NCBI GenBank assembly: GCA_023511295.1
Contig: JAIMBT010000007.1
Span: 83,020 to 147,019, forward strand
From: Alicyclobacillus sp.
GTDB lineage: Bacteria; Bacillota; Bacilli; Alicyclobacillales; Alicyclobacillaceae
Direction of reading: 5' to 3'
DNA length: 64,000 nt
Of the stretch, positions 34,480 to 43,900 are shown one piece after another. Under the pieces are notes generated by a model. The model saw only the letters and a list, made by a program, of their open reading frames with translations. It was not told the DNA's origin and did no database searches. The position numbers and the translations under genes are program-made. Position 1 is the first letter of the stretch; each line of letters begins with the position of its first letter.

Positions 34480-35115
34480 TCACAGAGCCCGAGTGGTGTC
34501 GTCGGACCGGGTTTCCTGCCGCTTCCGCCGATGCACCTGAATCTTTCTCCATACGTACAGCGCCACCAAGACCACCGCGATGGCGATGGCGTACCAGAGA
34601 TCGTGAAGAATCAACGCGTGGTACTGGCGCCACAAGGCCCCAATCGTGCTCCCGAGCAGAACGAACGTCAACACCCACAGGATGGCGCTCACGCTGTTGA
34701 CGATGGTGAACCGGATGAACGGCATCGCGTTCAGGCCCGCCAGGTACGGAATCAACACGCGAACCCCCGCGATGAACTTGCCGACGACCAAAATCGCCCA
34801 CTGGTATTTCTGGAAGAGCACTTCCGCGTGATTCAAGCGTGGCTCCGTGATCCCAACGTAGCGTCCGTAGCGCAAAATCACCGTCCGACCCAGGTACTTC
34901 CCGATGAAGTATGCAACCGTGGAACCGACGATGTTGCCGAGCGCCGCCATCAGGACAAGGGGTACCAACCGGAACGTACCAGCCGTCCACGCAATGCCCG
35001 TCAGCGTCAACGTGGTCTCTGCCGGAAACGGGATTCCAACGACTTCACACGCGAGGATGAGGAACACGCCCACGTAGCCGTAGTGCTGTATCAGTGTGCC
35101 TACGTCTAGGTGCAC
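34480..35115 (-). CDS. DedA family membrane protein (VTT domain)
   Basis: 211 residues with about five hydrophobic segments. VTT/SNARE-associated features: CEVVGIPFPAETTLTLTG near 25, GNIVGSTVAYFIGKYLGR near 62, and VVGKFIAGVRVLIPYLAGLNAM near 113 with the essential FxGR-like basic residue (here AGVR). DedA proteins include undecaprenyl-phosphate and phospholipid translocases. GTG at 35115 with GGAAGGTGG upstream. Basic C-terminal tail. Confidence 0.88.
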   Translation of the reverse strand: MHLDVGTLIQHYGYVGVFLILACEVVGIPFPAETTLTLTGIAWTAGTFRLVPLVLMAALGNIVGSTVAYFIGKYLGRTVILRYGRYVGITEPRLNHAEVLFQKYQWAILVVGKFIAGVRVLIPYLAGLNAMPFIRFTIVNSVSAILWVLTFVLLGSTIGALWRQYHALILHDLWYAIAIAVVLVALYVWRKIQVHRRKRQETRSDDTTRAL

Positions 35116-35192
35116 ACAACCACCTTCCTTTCCGTCGACCGGGTGACATCTTCAGCTACCGCCCGATGCGCGGGCGTTTGTCACCGTCCCGT

Positions 35193-35318
35193 TCACCACA
35201 CTGTCGGCATCGCCCTCACGGTCGAATAGACGGCATCACCGGGAGAAAGTTCACTGGTGGTGATAAACAAAACGTCCATCGCGCGACGCCGTCCCGGGTG
35301 AGCCGCTTCGGGCCGCAT
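35193..35318 (-). CDS. Possible 41-residue peptide
   Basis: ATG at 35318 with GGAGG 11 nt upstream; product begins with a basic segment and continues MDVLFITTSELSPGDAVYSTV. It follows the tRNA genes on the minus strand. Only the ribosome binding site supports it; the rest of 35116-35349 shows no gene. Confidence 0.25.
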   Translation of the reverse strand: MRPEAAHPGRRRAMDVLFITTSELSPGDAVYSTVRAMPTVW

Positions 35319-35349
35319 GGGCACAGTCTCCTCCACTCCATACGTTCAT

Positions 35350-35381
35350 AAATGAATAGCCAAGGCATCACCGCCTTGGCT
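35350..35381 (-). terminator. Terminator of the tRNA-Ser/tRNA-Met unit
   Basis: 9-bp stem AGCCAAGGC (35358-35366) with 35373-35381, loop of 6, followed on the minus strand by ATTCATTTAT. Confidence 0.65.
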
Positions 35382-35393
35382 ACTGGCTTCGGA

Positions 35394-35470
35394 TGGTGGC
35401 GGCGAGTGGATTCGAACCACTGACGCCACGGGTATGAACCGTGTGCTCTGACCAACTGAGCTACGCCGCC
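35394..35470 (-). tRNA. tRNA-Met(CAT), elongator type
   Basis: 77 bases including encoded CCA. Acceptor GGCGGCG pairs with CGCCGCC, anticodon loop TTCATAC, T-arm GGTTCGAATCC. The 5' G-C pair and similarity to B. subtilis elongator tRNA-Met argue against an initiator; a tRNA-Ile2 whose CAT is modified to lysidine is less likely. Confidence 0.93.
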
Positions 35471-35473
35471 ACG

Positions 35474-35567
35474 TGGCGGAGAGAGAGGGATTCGAACCCT
35501 CGAGACGGGTTTAAACCGCCTACACGATTTCCAGTCGTGCTCCTTCGACCAACTCGGACATCTCTCC
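35474..35567 (-). tRNA. tRNA-Ser(GGA)
   Basis: 94 bases including CCA, with the long variable arm of class II tRNAs. Anticodon loop CTGGAAA. Acceptor GGAGAGA with TCTCTCC. Encoded 3 bases before tRNA-Met and clearly co-transcribed. Confidence 0.95.
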
Positions 35568-35715
35568 ACGCGACTCATCTCGACAGCGACAAGCCTTATG
35601 TTACCACGACTCGCAAGGTCCCGCAAGACCCTCTCCGCCCGCCGGAGCCGGAAAGATCCGCCACCCTCTGCCGGCGCCGCCCTGGTGACGCCGGCAGGCG
35701 GTCGAGTGGCCGGCC

Positions 35716-36945
35716 CTACGAGTTGGCGGCGACTCGCGCTTCGCTCTCCAGGAACTCCGCGTGTAACCGCAGCACAGATGCTTCCATGTGCGCTGCCGGG
35801 ATGATACACGACACCTTGATCTCGGAAGTACTCACCATGCGGATGGGGATGTCGAGGTCCGCAAGCGCTTGGAACATCTGCGCGGCGACGCCTGGATTGC
35901 TGATCATACCGGCGCCTACGATGGAGACCTTGGCGAGGCCCGATTCACACACCAGGTCCCGGTACCCGAGTTCGTCCCGAAGGCCGCGCACAATGCCAAG
36001 GGTGAGATCGGCGTCTTCTTCCTTGACCGTGAACGAGACGTCCACTTCGGCGGACTGCACGACGCTCTGCACAATCACGTCCACGTTCACCCCTGCCCGC
36101 GCGAGCGCCGTAAACACCGCCGCCAAGCCGTGTCGCTGCACCGCAACACCAATCAGAGCCACGCGCGCCACCTCCGGTTCGAAGGCGATCCCGGTAACCA
36201 CGTGCCGCTGCTCCAAGTTGTTTCCGTCCACGATGACCGTCCCCTCCTCGTCCGTGAAACTCGACCGCACCACCAACGGCACCCCGAACTGCTTTGCATT
36301 TTCCACTGCGCGCGGGTGCAAGACCTGGGCCCCGAGGTTCGCCAACTCCAACATCTCGTCGTACGAAACCTGAGGCAGCTTGCGCGCGGCGGCAACCAGT
36401 CGCGGGTCGGTTGTAAAGACGCCTGTGACATCCGTGTAGATCTCACACAGATCCGCCTTCAGCACCGCCGCCAGGGCGACAGCCGACGTATCGGAACCAC
36501 CTCTGCCCAAGGTCGTAATCTCGCCGCCGGCAATTCCTTGGAACCCGGTGACGACCGGAACTTCCCCGTCCGCCAACACCTGCTCCAGCTTCTCGGCCGC
36601 AATCGACGACACCCGGGCGGCGCCATGAACCGGCTCCGTCGCCACGCCCGCCTGCCAACCGGTCAGCGAGCGTGCCTTTATCGCCCGCTTCTGCAGCGCA
36701 ATCGCCACCAGGGCGGCCGACACCTGTTCACCTGTCGCCATCAGTGCGTCCAGCTCCCGCGCACTTGGGCGGGGGTCAATCTGGTGCGCCAATGCAATCA
36801 ACTCGTCCGTGGTATCCCCCATCGCAGACACGACGACGACCACTTCGTGACACAACTCCGTCGCCTTCCGGACGATGTCCGCCACAGCCTCGATACGCTC
36901 CGGGGACCCGACGGACGTTCCGCCGAACTTCTGTACAATGCGCAT
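35716..36945 (-). CDS. lysC: Aspartate kinase LysC
   Basis: First step of the aspartate pathway. 409 residues: kinase domain starting IVQKFGGTSVGS, GRGGSDTSAVALA near 150, and YTDVTGVFTTDPR near 168; two ACT domains follow, with VNVDVIVQ near 295 and DIPIRMVSTSEIKVS near 370. This is the Bacillus LysC/DapG layout. An internal start could make the beta subunit, as in B. subtilis LysC, but was not located. The 136-base gap to argH is too short for a full L-box lysine riboswitch, so control is unknown. Confidence 0.94.
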   Translation of the reverse strand: MRIVQKFGGTSVGSPERIEAVADIVRKATELCHEVVVVVSAMGDTTDELIALAHQIDPRPSARELDALMATGEQVSAALVAIALQKRAIKARSLTGWQAGVATEPVHGAARVSSIAAEKLEQVLADGEVPVVTGFQGIAGGEITTLGRGGSDTSAVALAAVLKADLCEIYTDVTGVFTTDPRLVAAARKLPQVSYDEMLELANLGAQVLHPRAVENAKQFGVPLVVRSSFTDEEGTVIVDGNNLEQRHVVTGIAFEPEVARVALIGVAVQRHGLAAVFTALARAGVNVDVIVQSVVQSAEVDVSFTVKEEDADLTLGIVRGLRDELGYRDLVCESGLAKVSIVGAGMISNPGVAAQMFQALADLDIPIRMVSTSEIKVSCIIPAAHMEASVLRLHAEFLESEARVAANS

Positions 36946-36988
36946 CTCTCTCCACTCCGTTCACGCACCGCGTCCTCTGAACGAGCGC

Positions 36989-37010
36989 AAAGGCGGAACC
37001 GCGCTCCGCC
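36989..37010 (-). terminator. Weak terminator after argH
   Basis: GGCGGA (36992-36997) and TCCGCC (37005-37010), loop of 7, followed by three T on the minus strand. Confidence 0.35.
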
Positions 37011-37081
37011 TCGTCACCATTTTCTTATTCAATACCTTTTCATCTCTCCGGACAAGTCCCCGCAGCGTGGAAATTTCGGCC

Positions 37082-38467
37082 TCACTCGGCATCGGTGGAC
37101 GCGAGCAGTCGCTTGGCCAGCGCCAACTGCTCGGCGACCGCCCCCGACCCCGTTCCCCCGCGCACCTGCCTCGCGTTCACCACCGCGAGGGGCTGCAGGC
37201 GGTCGTAGATGTCCGTTGCAAACAGCGGGGAACTCTCTTGGTAGACCGCAAACGGCAACCCGGCCAGGTTGGTCCCAGACTCGATGGCCCGAAGCACAAG
37301 CCGGCCCACGACGGCGTGCGCCTCTCGGAACGGCAGACCCTTCCCCGCGAGGTAGTCCGCCACGTCCGTCGCGTTGGAGAAGTCGTGCAGAAAGACGTTC
37401 GCAATGCGGTCCCGGCGCACGCGAAGTGTTCGCACCATACCGGCAAACAACTGCAGGGCCGGGAGGAGCGTATCGAGGGTGTCGAAGACCCCTTCTTTGT
37501 CCTCCTGCAGATCTTTGTTGTACGCGAGCGGCAAACCCTTCATGACCGTGAGCAGACCCAGCAGGTGCCCGTACACCCGGCCGGTTTTCCCCCTCACGAC
37601 TTCGGCGACGTCCGGATTCTTCTTCTGCGGCATGATGCTGGACCCCGTGCAGTACGCGTCGGCCAGCTCCACCCACCCGAACTCTTCGCTCGTCCACAGG
37701 ATGAGTTCCTCTGCGAGGCGCGACAGGTGACTCATGGCAATGCTCGCCGCCGCCAAAAACTCCAGAAGGTAATCCCGGTCCGATACGGCGTCCAGCGAGT
37801 TCTCATACATCCCCGCAAAACCGAGCGCCTGCTGCACCCACTCCCGGTCAATCGGGAACGTCACCCCAGCCAGTGCCCCTGCTCCGAGCGGCGACACGTT
37901 GGTTCGGCCCGCTGCATCGAGAAAGCGCCCCACATCCCGCTCCAACATCCAGAAATAGGCAAGTAGATGGTGGGACAGCAAGATGGGTTGTGCCCGCTGC
38001 AGGTGCGTAAACCCGGGGACCACCACGTCTTGGTTCGCTTCCGCCGTCTCCACCAGCGCCAGCTGCAACCCGCGAACCGCGGCGACGACGGCGCCGATGG
38101 AATCCCGCATATAGAGGTGCATGTCGAGCGCAACTTGGTCGTTGCGGCTGCGCGCGGTGTGCAGTTTGCCGGCGACCGGGCCAATCCGCTCGTGCAGCAA
38201 CCGCTCCACGTTCATGTGGATGTCTTCATCATCGACCGAGAACTCGAGGCGCCCCGCCCGCAGGTCGTCCAAGAGCGCGGTCAGACCGGCCACCAGTTGC
38301 TCCGCTTCGGCCGGAGAGATGATGCCGGTGCGGCCGAGCATCTGCGCGTGGACGATGCTCCCCTCGAGGTCCACCTCGGCCAACCGCACGTCGAAGCCGA
38401 TGGACGCCGTGTACGCGAGGGCCAACTGGTCCGTGTCTTCGGTGAACCGCCCACCCCACAGCTTCAC
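37082..38467 (-). CDS. argH: Argininosuccinate lyase
   Basis: Last step of arginine synthesis, releasing fumarate. 461 residues from GTG at 38467. [10 protein letters not shown] at the N-terminus, [11 protein letters not shown] near 110, HLQRAQPI near 162 and the signature [12 protein letters not shown] near 280 with the catalytic Ser loop. The start overlaps the argG stop by 4 bases (GTGA), coupling translation. Confidence 0.96.
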   Translation of the reverse strand: MKLWGGRFTEDTDQLALAYTASIGFDVRLAEVDLEGSIVHAQMLGRTGIISPAEAEQLVAGLTALLDDLRAGRLEFSVDDEDIHMNVERLLHERIGPVAGKLHTARSRNDQVALDMHLYMRDSIGAVVAAVRGLQLALVETAEANQDVVVPGFTHLQRAQPILLSHHLLAYFWMLERDVGRFLDAAGRTNVSPLGAGALAGVTFPIDREWVQQALGFAGMYENSLDAVSDRDYLLEFLAAASIAMSHLSRLAEELILWTSEEFGWVELADAYCTGSSIMPQKKNPDVAEVVRGKTGRVYGHLLGLLTVMKGLPLAYNKDLQEDKEGVFDTLDTLLPALQLFAGMVRTLRVRRDRIANVFLHDFSNATDVADYLAGKGLPFREAHAVVGRLVLRAIESGTNLAGLPFAVYQESSPLFATDIYDRLQPLAVVNARQVRGGTGSGAVAEQLALAKRLLASTDAE

Positions 38468-39732
38468 GCGTTCACCGCCTCCAGCACGTGCGCGGCGACG
38501 TCGTCCGGCAGTGTGCCGGTCCCCTGGCTGTTCGGCTCCACCTGCTGAACCAGTTCCGCATGCACCGTCGTCGGTAGGCCCCACAGCGAGATGAAGCCCA
38601 CAGCGTCCTGATGGTGGAAGGCGTCGCCCGCCGAGTACGTGGCGAGGTCATGCCGGTACAGCGAATACGTCGACTTGCGGCCGACCGCTTGGAATCCGCC
38701 TTTGTAGAGCTTCACCCGCACATCGCCGGTCACATGCTTCTGCGTCTCCCCGATGAACGCATCGAGGGCTTGCTTGAGCGGTGAGAACCAGAGGCCGTTG
38801 TAAATCAACTGACTGTACTCGAGCTCGATGCCCGCCTTGAACTGCGCAACCTCCCGCGTGAGGGTCAGGCTCTCCAACTCCTTGTGGGCGTGAACCAACA
38901 CCAGTCCGGCCGGCGATTCGTACAGTTCCCGGGACTTGATGCCGACGAGGCGGTTCTCCACGTGGTCAATCCGCCCGACACCGTGCGCCCCCGCCTTCTT
39001 GTTGAGCGCGGCAATCAACTCATGCAGTTGCATCACTTCGCCGTTGAGGGCGACAGGAACCCCTTCGTCGAAGCTGATCTCGACGTACTCCGGGTCTGCC
39101 GGTGCCCGCTCCGGGCTGACGGTCCACTCAAACGCGTCCTCGGGCGCCTCCACCCACGGGTCCTCCAGGACGCCGCACTCAATCGCCCGACCCCACAGGT
39201 TTGCGTCGATGCTGTATGGGCTATCCAGCGTGATGGGAATTGGAATCCCCTTGTCGCGCGCGTAGGCAATCTCTTCGTCGCGGGTCCAGCTCCATTCGCG
39301 CACCGGTGCAATCACCCGCAGGTGCGGGTTCAACGCTTTGACCGACACCTCGAAGCGCACCTGGTCGTTTCCCTTTCCGGTACAACCGTGCGCCACGGCG
39401 ACGGCACCTTCAGCGGCCGCCACCTCCACCAACAACTGCGAGATGAGCGGACGCGACAGCGCAGACGCCAGCGGATACTTGCCTTCATAGAGGGCGTTCG
39501 CTTGCAACGCCGGGAGGATGAACTGCTGGGCGAACCGCGCCACGGCATCCAGCCGATACGACTTCACGGCGCCAACCGAGATGGCCTTTTGTTGGACGAA
39601 ATCGAGGTCCTTGCCTTCCCCGACGTCCACGCACATCGCCACGACATCCACCCCGTACTTCTCTTTCAACCACGAAATGGCGACCGATGTATCGAGTCCA
39701 CCTGAGTACGCCAACACCAGTTTGTCGCTCAC
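38464..39732 (-). CDS. argG: Argininosuccinate synthase
   Basis: Condenses citrulline and aspartate with ATP. 422 residues from GTG at 39732 behind GGGGAGGGA. N-terminal ATP loop [40 protein letters not shown] near 120 and [15 protein letters not shown] near 180. Slightly longer than many argG products (about 400-410). Overlaps argF by 4 bases. Confidence 0.96.
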   Translation of the reverse strand: MSDKLVLAYSGGLDTSVAISWLKEKYGVDVVAMCVDVGEGKDLDFVQQKAISVGAVKSYRLDAVARFAQQFILPALQANALYEGKYPLASALSRPLISQLLVEVAAAEGAVAVAHGCTGKGNDQVRFEVSVKALNPHLRVIAPVREWSWTRDEEIAYARDKGIPIPITLDSPYSIDANLWGRAIECGVLEDPWVEAPEDAFEWTVSPERAPADPEYVEISFDEGVPVALNGEVMQLHELIAALNKKAGAHGVGRIDHVENRLVGIKSRELYESPAGLVLVHAHKELESLTLTREVAQFKAGIELEYSQLIYNGLWFSPLKQALDAFIGETQKHVTGDVRVKLYKGGFQAVGRKSTYSLYRHDLATYSAGDAFHHQDAVGFISLWGLPTTVHAELVQQVEPNSQGTGTLPDDVAAHVLEAVNA

Positions 39733-40796
39733 GCCAGTCCCTCCCCAAATGCCGTCGCATCCGCCATCAGCGCGGCCAACACCGCCTTCTGCGTATGCAG
39801 TCGGTTTTCCGCCTCGTCGTACACCACCGAATGCGGACTGTCCATCACGTCGGCGGTCACCTCTTCCCCGCGGTGCGCCGGCAGGCAGTGCAAAAACAGG
39901 TAGTTGTCGGCGGCCAGTCTGGCCAGCGACTCGTTGACCTGGTAGTCTTGGAATACCAGTTTGCGAACATTTGCTTCGTCCTCGTCGCCCATGCTGGCCC
40001 AGACATCCGTCGTGAGTACGTCGGCGCCGTCGGCCGCGCGGAGCGGATCGGTCGTGACCAACAACTCCGTCCCAGCCTTCACAGCGGACTTCTTGGCCTC
40101 CTCCACGACGGCCGGGTCCGGCTGGTAGCCGGGCGGGGTCGCAACGCGGATGTTCATGCCGAGCTTCGGCGCCATCTGCAACCAGGAGTGGGCCATGTTG
40201 TTGCCGTCTCCGATGAAGGCAACCGTGACTCCAGCCAAGGTGCCCTTGTGTTCCTGGATGGTGAGGGCGTCGGCCAGTAGTTGACACGGGTGGTGCTCGT
40301 TCGTCAACCCGTTGATGACCGGGACGGAGGCGTACTTCGCCAGCTCCTGGACAATCTCATGCCCGAAGGTGCGAATCATGATGCCGTCGACGTAGCGGGA
40401 GAGCACCTGGGCTGTGTCCGAAATGGGTTCTCCACGACCCATCTGCGTGTTGCCGCTGTGCAGAAAGAGGGCGTGGCCACCCAACTGCAGCATCCCAACC
40501 TCGAACGACACGCGCGTGCGCGTGGAGGCCTTCTCAAACACCATGGCCAACGTCTTCCCCGCCAGCAGCCGGTGTGTGAACCCAGTCTTCTGGGCTTCCT
40601 TCAGACACGCGGCCAAGGCCAGAAGCGCCTGCAGTTCCTCCGGTGAATAGTCGGAGAAGTCGAGCAGGTCGCGGCCGTGGAGGAGCCGGTGCGCGCTCAT
40701 CAGCGCGTTCTGCAATCGCACAGACAGGTAACCCGCACCCAAGGGAACCACCGTCGTCTGCACCCGCCCGGTCGGGCTTATCACATGCACGCTCAC
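39729..40796 (-). CDS. argF: Ornithine carbamoyltransferase with N-terminal extension
   Basis: Makes citrulline from ornithine and carbamoyl phosphate. [37 protein letters not shown] and [12 protein letters not shown] are all present. GTG at 40796 with GGAGG at 8-nt spacing gives 355 residues, about 35 more than the usual enzyme; the first recognisable core is [12 protein letters not shown] start at an internal ATG (40700, MSAHRLLHG) would give a normal length but has no ribosome binding site. First gene of argF-argG-argH. Confidence 0.94.
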   Translation of the reverse strand: MSVHVISPTGRVQTTVVPLGAGYLSVRLQNALMSAHRLLHGRDLLDFSDYSPEELQALLALAACLKEAQKTGFTHRLLAGKTLAMVFEKASTRTRVSFEVGMLQLGGHALFLHSGNTQMGRGEPISDTAQVLSRYVDGIMIRTFGHEIVQELAKYASVPVINGLTNEHHPCQLLADALTIQEHKGTLAGVTVAFIGDGNNMAHSWLQMAPKLGMNIRVATPPGYQPDPAVVEEAKKSAVKAGTELLVTTDPLRAADGADVLTTDVWASMGDEDEANVRKLVFQDYQVNESLARLAADNYLFLHCLPAHRGEEVTADVMDSPHSVVYDEAENRLHTQKAVLAALMADATAFGEGLA

Positions 40797-40895
40797 GTGT
40801 CCATCCTCCTGTCTCCCAGCGCCGGATTTGCCCTGACGTCCAAACCGCGGCGGCCGGAGGAATCTGCGAGGGCTGATCGCTGAGGAACTATCACA

Positions 40896-40909
40896 TGGAT
40901 TATTATACA
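40896..40909 (-). promoter_or_regulatory. Degenerate ARG box over the argF -10
   Basis: TGGAT-TATT-ATACA (plus strand) matches 8 of the 10 fixed positions of the ArgR/AhrC box TGAAT-N4-ATTCA and covers the -10 of the argF promoter. Confidence 0.5.
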
Positions 40910-40929
40910 CGTTGCTGCATGTTTATCAA
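40902..40929 (-). promoter_or_regulatory. argF: argF promoter
   Basis: Minus-strand -35 TTGATA (40924-40929), 16-base spacer, perfect -10 TATAAT (40902-40907). Leader about 105 bases. Confidence 0.7.
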
Positions 40930-40995
40930 TAGCACGGCTCGTATCTTTTTTGCCAGGAACCCGCGACCGTCGCAACAGCCGCGGATTGTCACCCT

Positions 40996-43900
40996 TTATT
41001 CCGTCGCAACGTCTTGGTCCGTCTGCGCCGCAGCCGGCTGCACCATGAGGAAGTGGTCCATCGGATTTCGCAGCAACGGCGCCAACCGTCGCGCCGCCGC
41101 GGCTTGGCCGGTGTGCCGCAGCTCGCGGTGGAGGGCGAGCAGCAAGTCGACCACATCCAGCTCACCCTGTCGGTCGAGCGGCGTGAGCGCGACCTTCGCC
41201 CCTTTCGCCAGCCGGTGCCGAAGCGCGGCCTCCGTCAGGCCCAGAGCCGGGTTGAGGCGCAGGTACACCCGCCCTCCGGTCATACCGGAGCAGATCCACG
41301 GCCCGGGGTCACCGAGCACCAGGGCCCGCCCGGCCGTCATGTACTCGAAGGCGAACCCCTTGATGTTCGCTTCCGCGCCGAGAAACGCGCCCCGCTCCCG
41401 GACCGGCTGGCGCGGTTCGCCGGCAATCACCAGGTCCGCACCCGACAGTCGAACACCCGCTCGCGCGTCGGCGTCCCCTTGGACCACAATCAGTCCGTGC
41501 TGTGCGCCGTAGCCGGTGCTCTTGCCGACCGCACCGCCGAGCCACGCTCCGCGCCCGACCGGTATCTTGACGACGACGGCCCGTCCGCCAAACATGCCTT
41601 TCGCGACCCCGTCCTGCGCACCGCCGCGGGCCAGGCTGTGCACCGATGCGCCCTGGTACGCCGCGAACCCGTTACCTGCGACGCCCTCGACGACGGGCTC
41701 CATTCGTTCATATGGCACCTGACGGCGCACCGCGCGCCCGCTCGCCGCAGTCCCGACGGCGCGGGGCACGCGGCTGGCGCCCGCCTGGTCGAAGGCGCGC
41801 CACGGATGCACCTCCGGCCCAGGGACACGTTCCCGCACGTCGGCAACCCGGTCCATCTCGGCACCATCCAGGCTTGGTTCCGCTCCGTCGAAGGCTTCCG
41901 GCGCGAACCGCGCACCGGGTCCCTCCGCGCCGACCGCATCGGCCGCCGCGATGGCCTCCGTCGCTGCCGCTGCCTGTGCCGGTGACCCGTACAGCTCCCG
42001 GTAAGTCCGATAGACGACGCGCCTGCCGAGGCCGGCGTGAAGCGCGGCATCTCGGAGAAGACCCGTGAGGTCGAGCTGCTGCTGGCCCGCCGTCTGCTCC
42101 AGCAGGTCCACGCGGCCGACGAGATCCTGCGTGCGGGTCGCGCCAAGCCGGGACGTCAAACGGGCCAGGTGCGCCCCAAGCGCGCTGAAGAATCGAACCA
42201 GGTGTTCCACCGCCGACTCCCACTCCTGCGGTGCGAACTTCGGCAACCCCTTCTCCGCCGCTTCCTCGACCGACTGGATCTGCGTCGCAATGCCCACGTG
42301 GCACGTGTCTTTGTGGCACGCCCGACAGGCCGTGCAGCCGAGCGCGACCATCGCCATCGTGCCGAAGCCCACCCGATTGGCGCCGAGCAGGATGGCCTTC
42401 ATCACGTCCGTGGCTGTCTTCATGCCGCCGTCCGCCCAAATCTCGATCCGCTCCCGCAGCCCCGCCTCACACAAAGCCACGTGGGCGGCGCGGATGCCGA
42501 TCTCCACCGGGAGCCCCACCCGCTGCAGCGCGTGCGCCCGCGCTGCTCCGGTACCGCCGTCGAACCCGCTCATCACAATCACATCCGCTCCAGCCTTCGC
42601 GATACCGACAGAGATGGTTCCGATGTTCGGCACCACTGGCACCTTCACCGCAATCCGCGCTTCCGGGTTCGCCGTGCGCAGCTCGAAGATGACCTGCGCC
42701 AGGTCTTCGATCGAGTAGATGTCGTGATGGTTGGACGGCGAGATGAGGTCCGTCCCCGGCGTCGCGTGGCGGGCGCTCGCCACCGCTTCCGTCACCTTGG
42801 AACCAGGCAGGTGTCCGCCTTCGCCGGGTTTCGCCCCCTGGCCAATCTTGATCTCCAACACGTAGGCGTGGTTGCAAAGCGCTGAGTTCACGCCAAACCG
42901 TCCGGACGCAATCTGCCGACCTCGGTGGCGCGGGTAGGCCGTGAGCAAGTCCTTCAGTTCTCCGCCTTCCCCGTTCATCGCGACGATGTTCAGCCGCCGC
43001 GCCGCTTCGGCGTAGGCGCGGTACGCCACCTCTCCCTGGGACCCGAAGGACATCGAGGAGATGAGGATGGGGTAGCGGTGCCCGTCGATGGAAGTGTCGA
43101 TCCCGCTGTCTCCCTCGGCCTCCGGCGGGCCCGACGTCTCGCAGAGTCCCATCAGGTGCCGAACGCTGACGGGCGACGCCGCCTCCAACTCCGCCACCTT
43201 CTCCTCGAAGTCTGCAAACTCCAGTTCCCCCGCGGCCACCTGCCCACCCAGTCGCCACAACCGCGGGTACATCCGAAAGTCCTTGCGCCGCACGAGGACC
43301 TTCGGGTCGTTCTCGGCGAAGACCGCCGCGGCCTCCACGGCTCGGCGCTCCATCTCCGCAAAACCAAGACCCGCCGAAGGGCCGTCGAGCACGTGCGGAA
43401 CCCCGAGGAGGTCCGCAATCTCCGCGTGCAGTCCGACGGCGGAGAACAGCCGCTCGTAACCGCGCAACTCGTGGATGCCAAGCGTGGACAGAACCTTCTC
43501 CACCCCCTTCGAGAGCGCCCGATACACGTTCTCCAATCCCTGCGCGCCGCCGGATTCGGCCGCCAGCTCCCAGAGCAGGACCGGCACCACCGCGTCTGCC
43601 CCGAGGCCGAGCGCGACCATGATATCGTGCAGGTTCCGCAGTCCTTGACTGCGCAGGATGAGGCCCGTGTCGCGGCGGAGCGCCTCTGCCCCCGCGGACC
43701 TGGTAGCGGCGAGGGCGCGGTGGACGGCGGCGGTGACGAGCAGCGGATCGACCGCGGCGCCCTGGCGAAACTGGAGCCGGTCGTCGAGGACCAATACGCG
43801 CGCTCCGGCCTCTACCAGGCGGATGGCGGTTTCACCAAAACGCTGCAGGCTGTCCGCAATCCGCTCGTCCGGCAAACGGTGAATCAGCAGTTCCGCAGTC

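Noticed and set aside
35216..35809. Minus-strand open frame across the tRNA genes
   Set aside because: Runs straight through tRNA-Met and tRNA-Ser, which are well folded; not coding.
36946..37081. L-box lysine riboswitch upstream of lysC
   Set aside because: Spacer of 136 bases is too short for the element and shows no matching helices.
38464..40287. Extended argG reading of 607 codons
   Set aside because: The extra N-terminus is argF read in another frame; GTG at 39732 with a strong site gives the normal enzyme.
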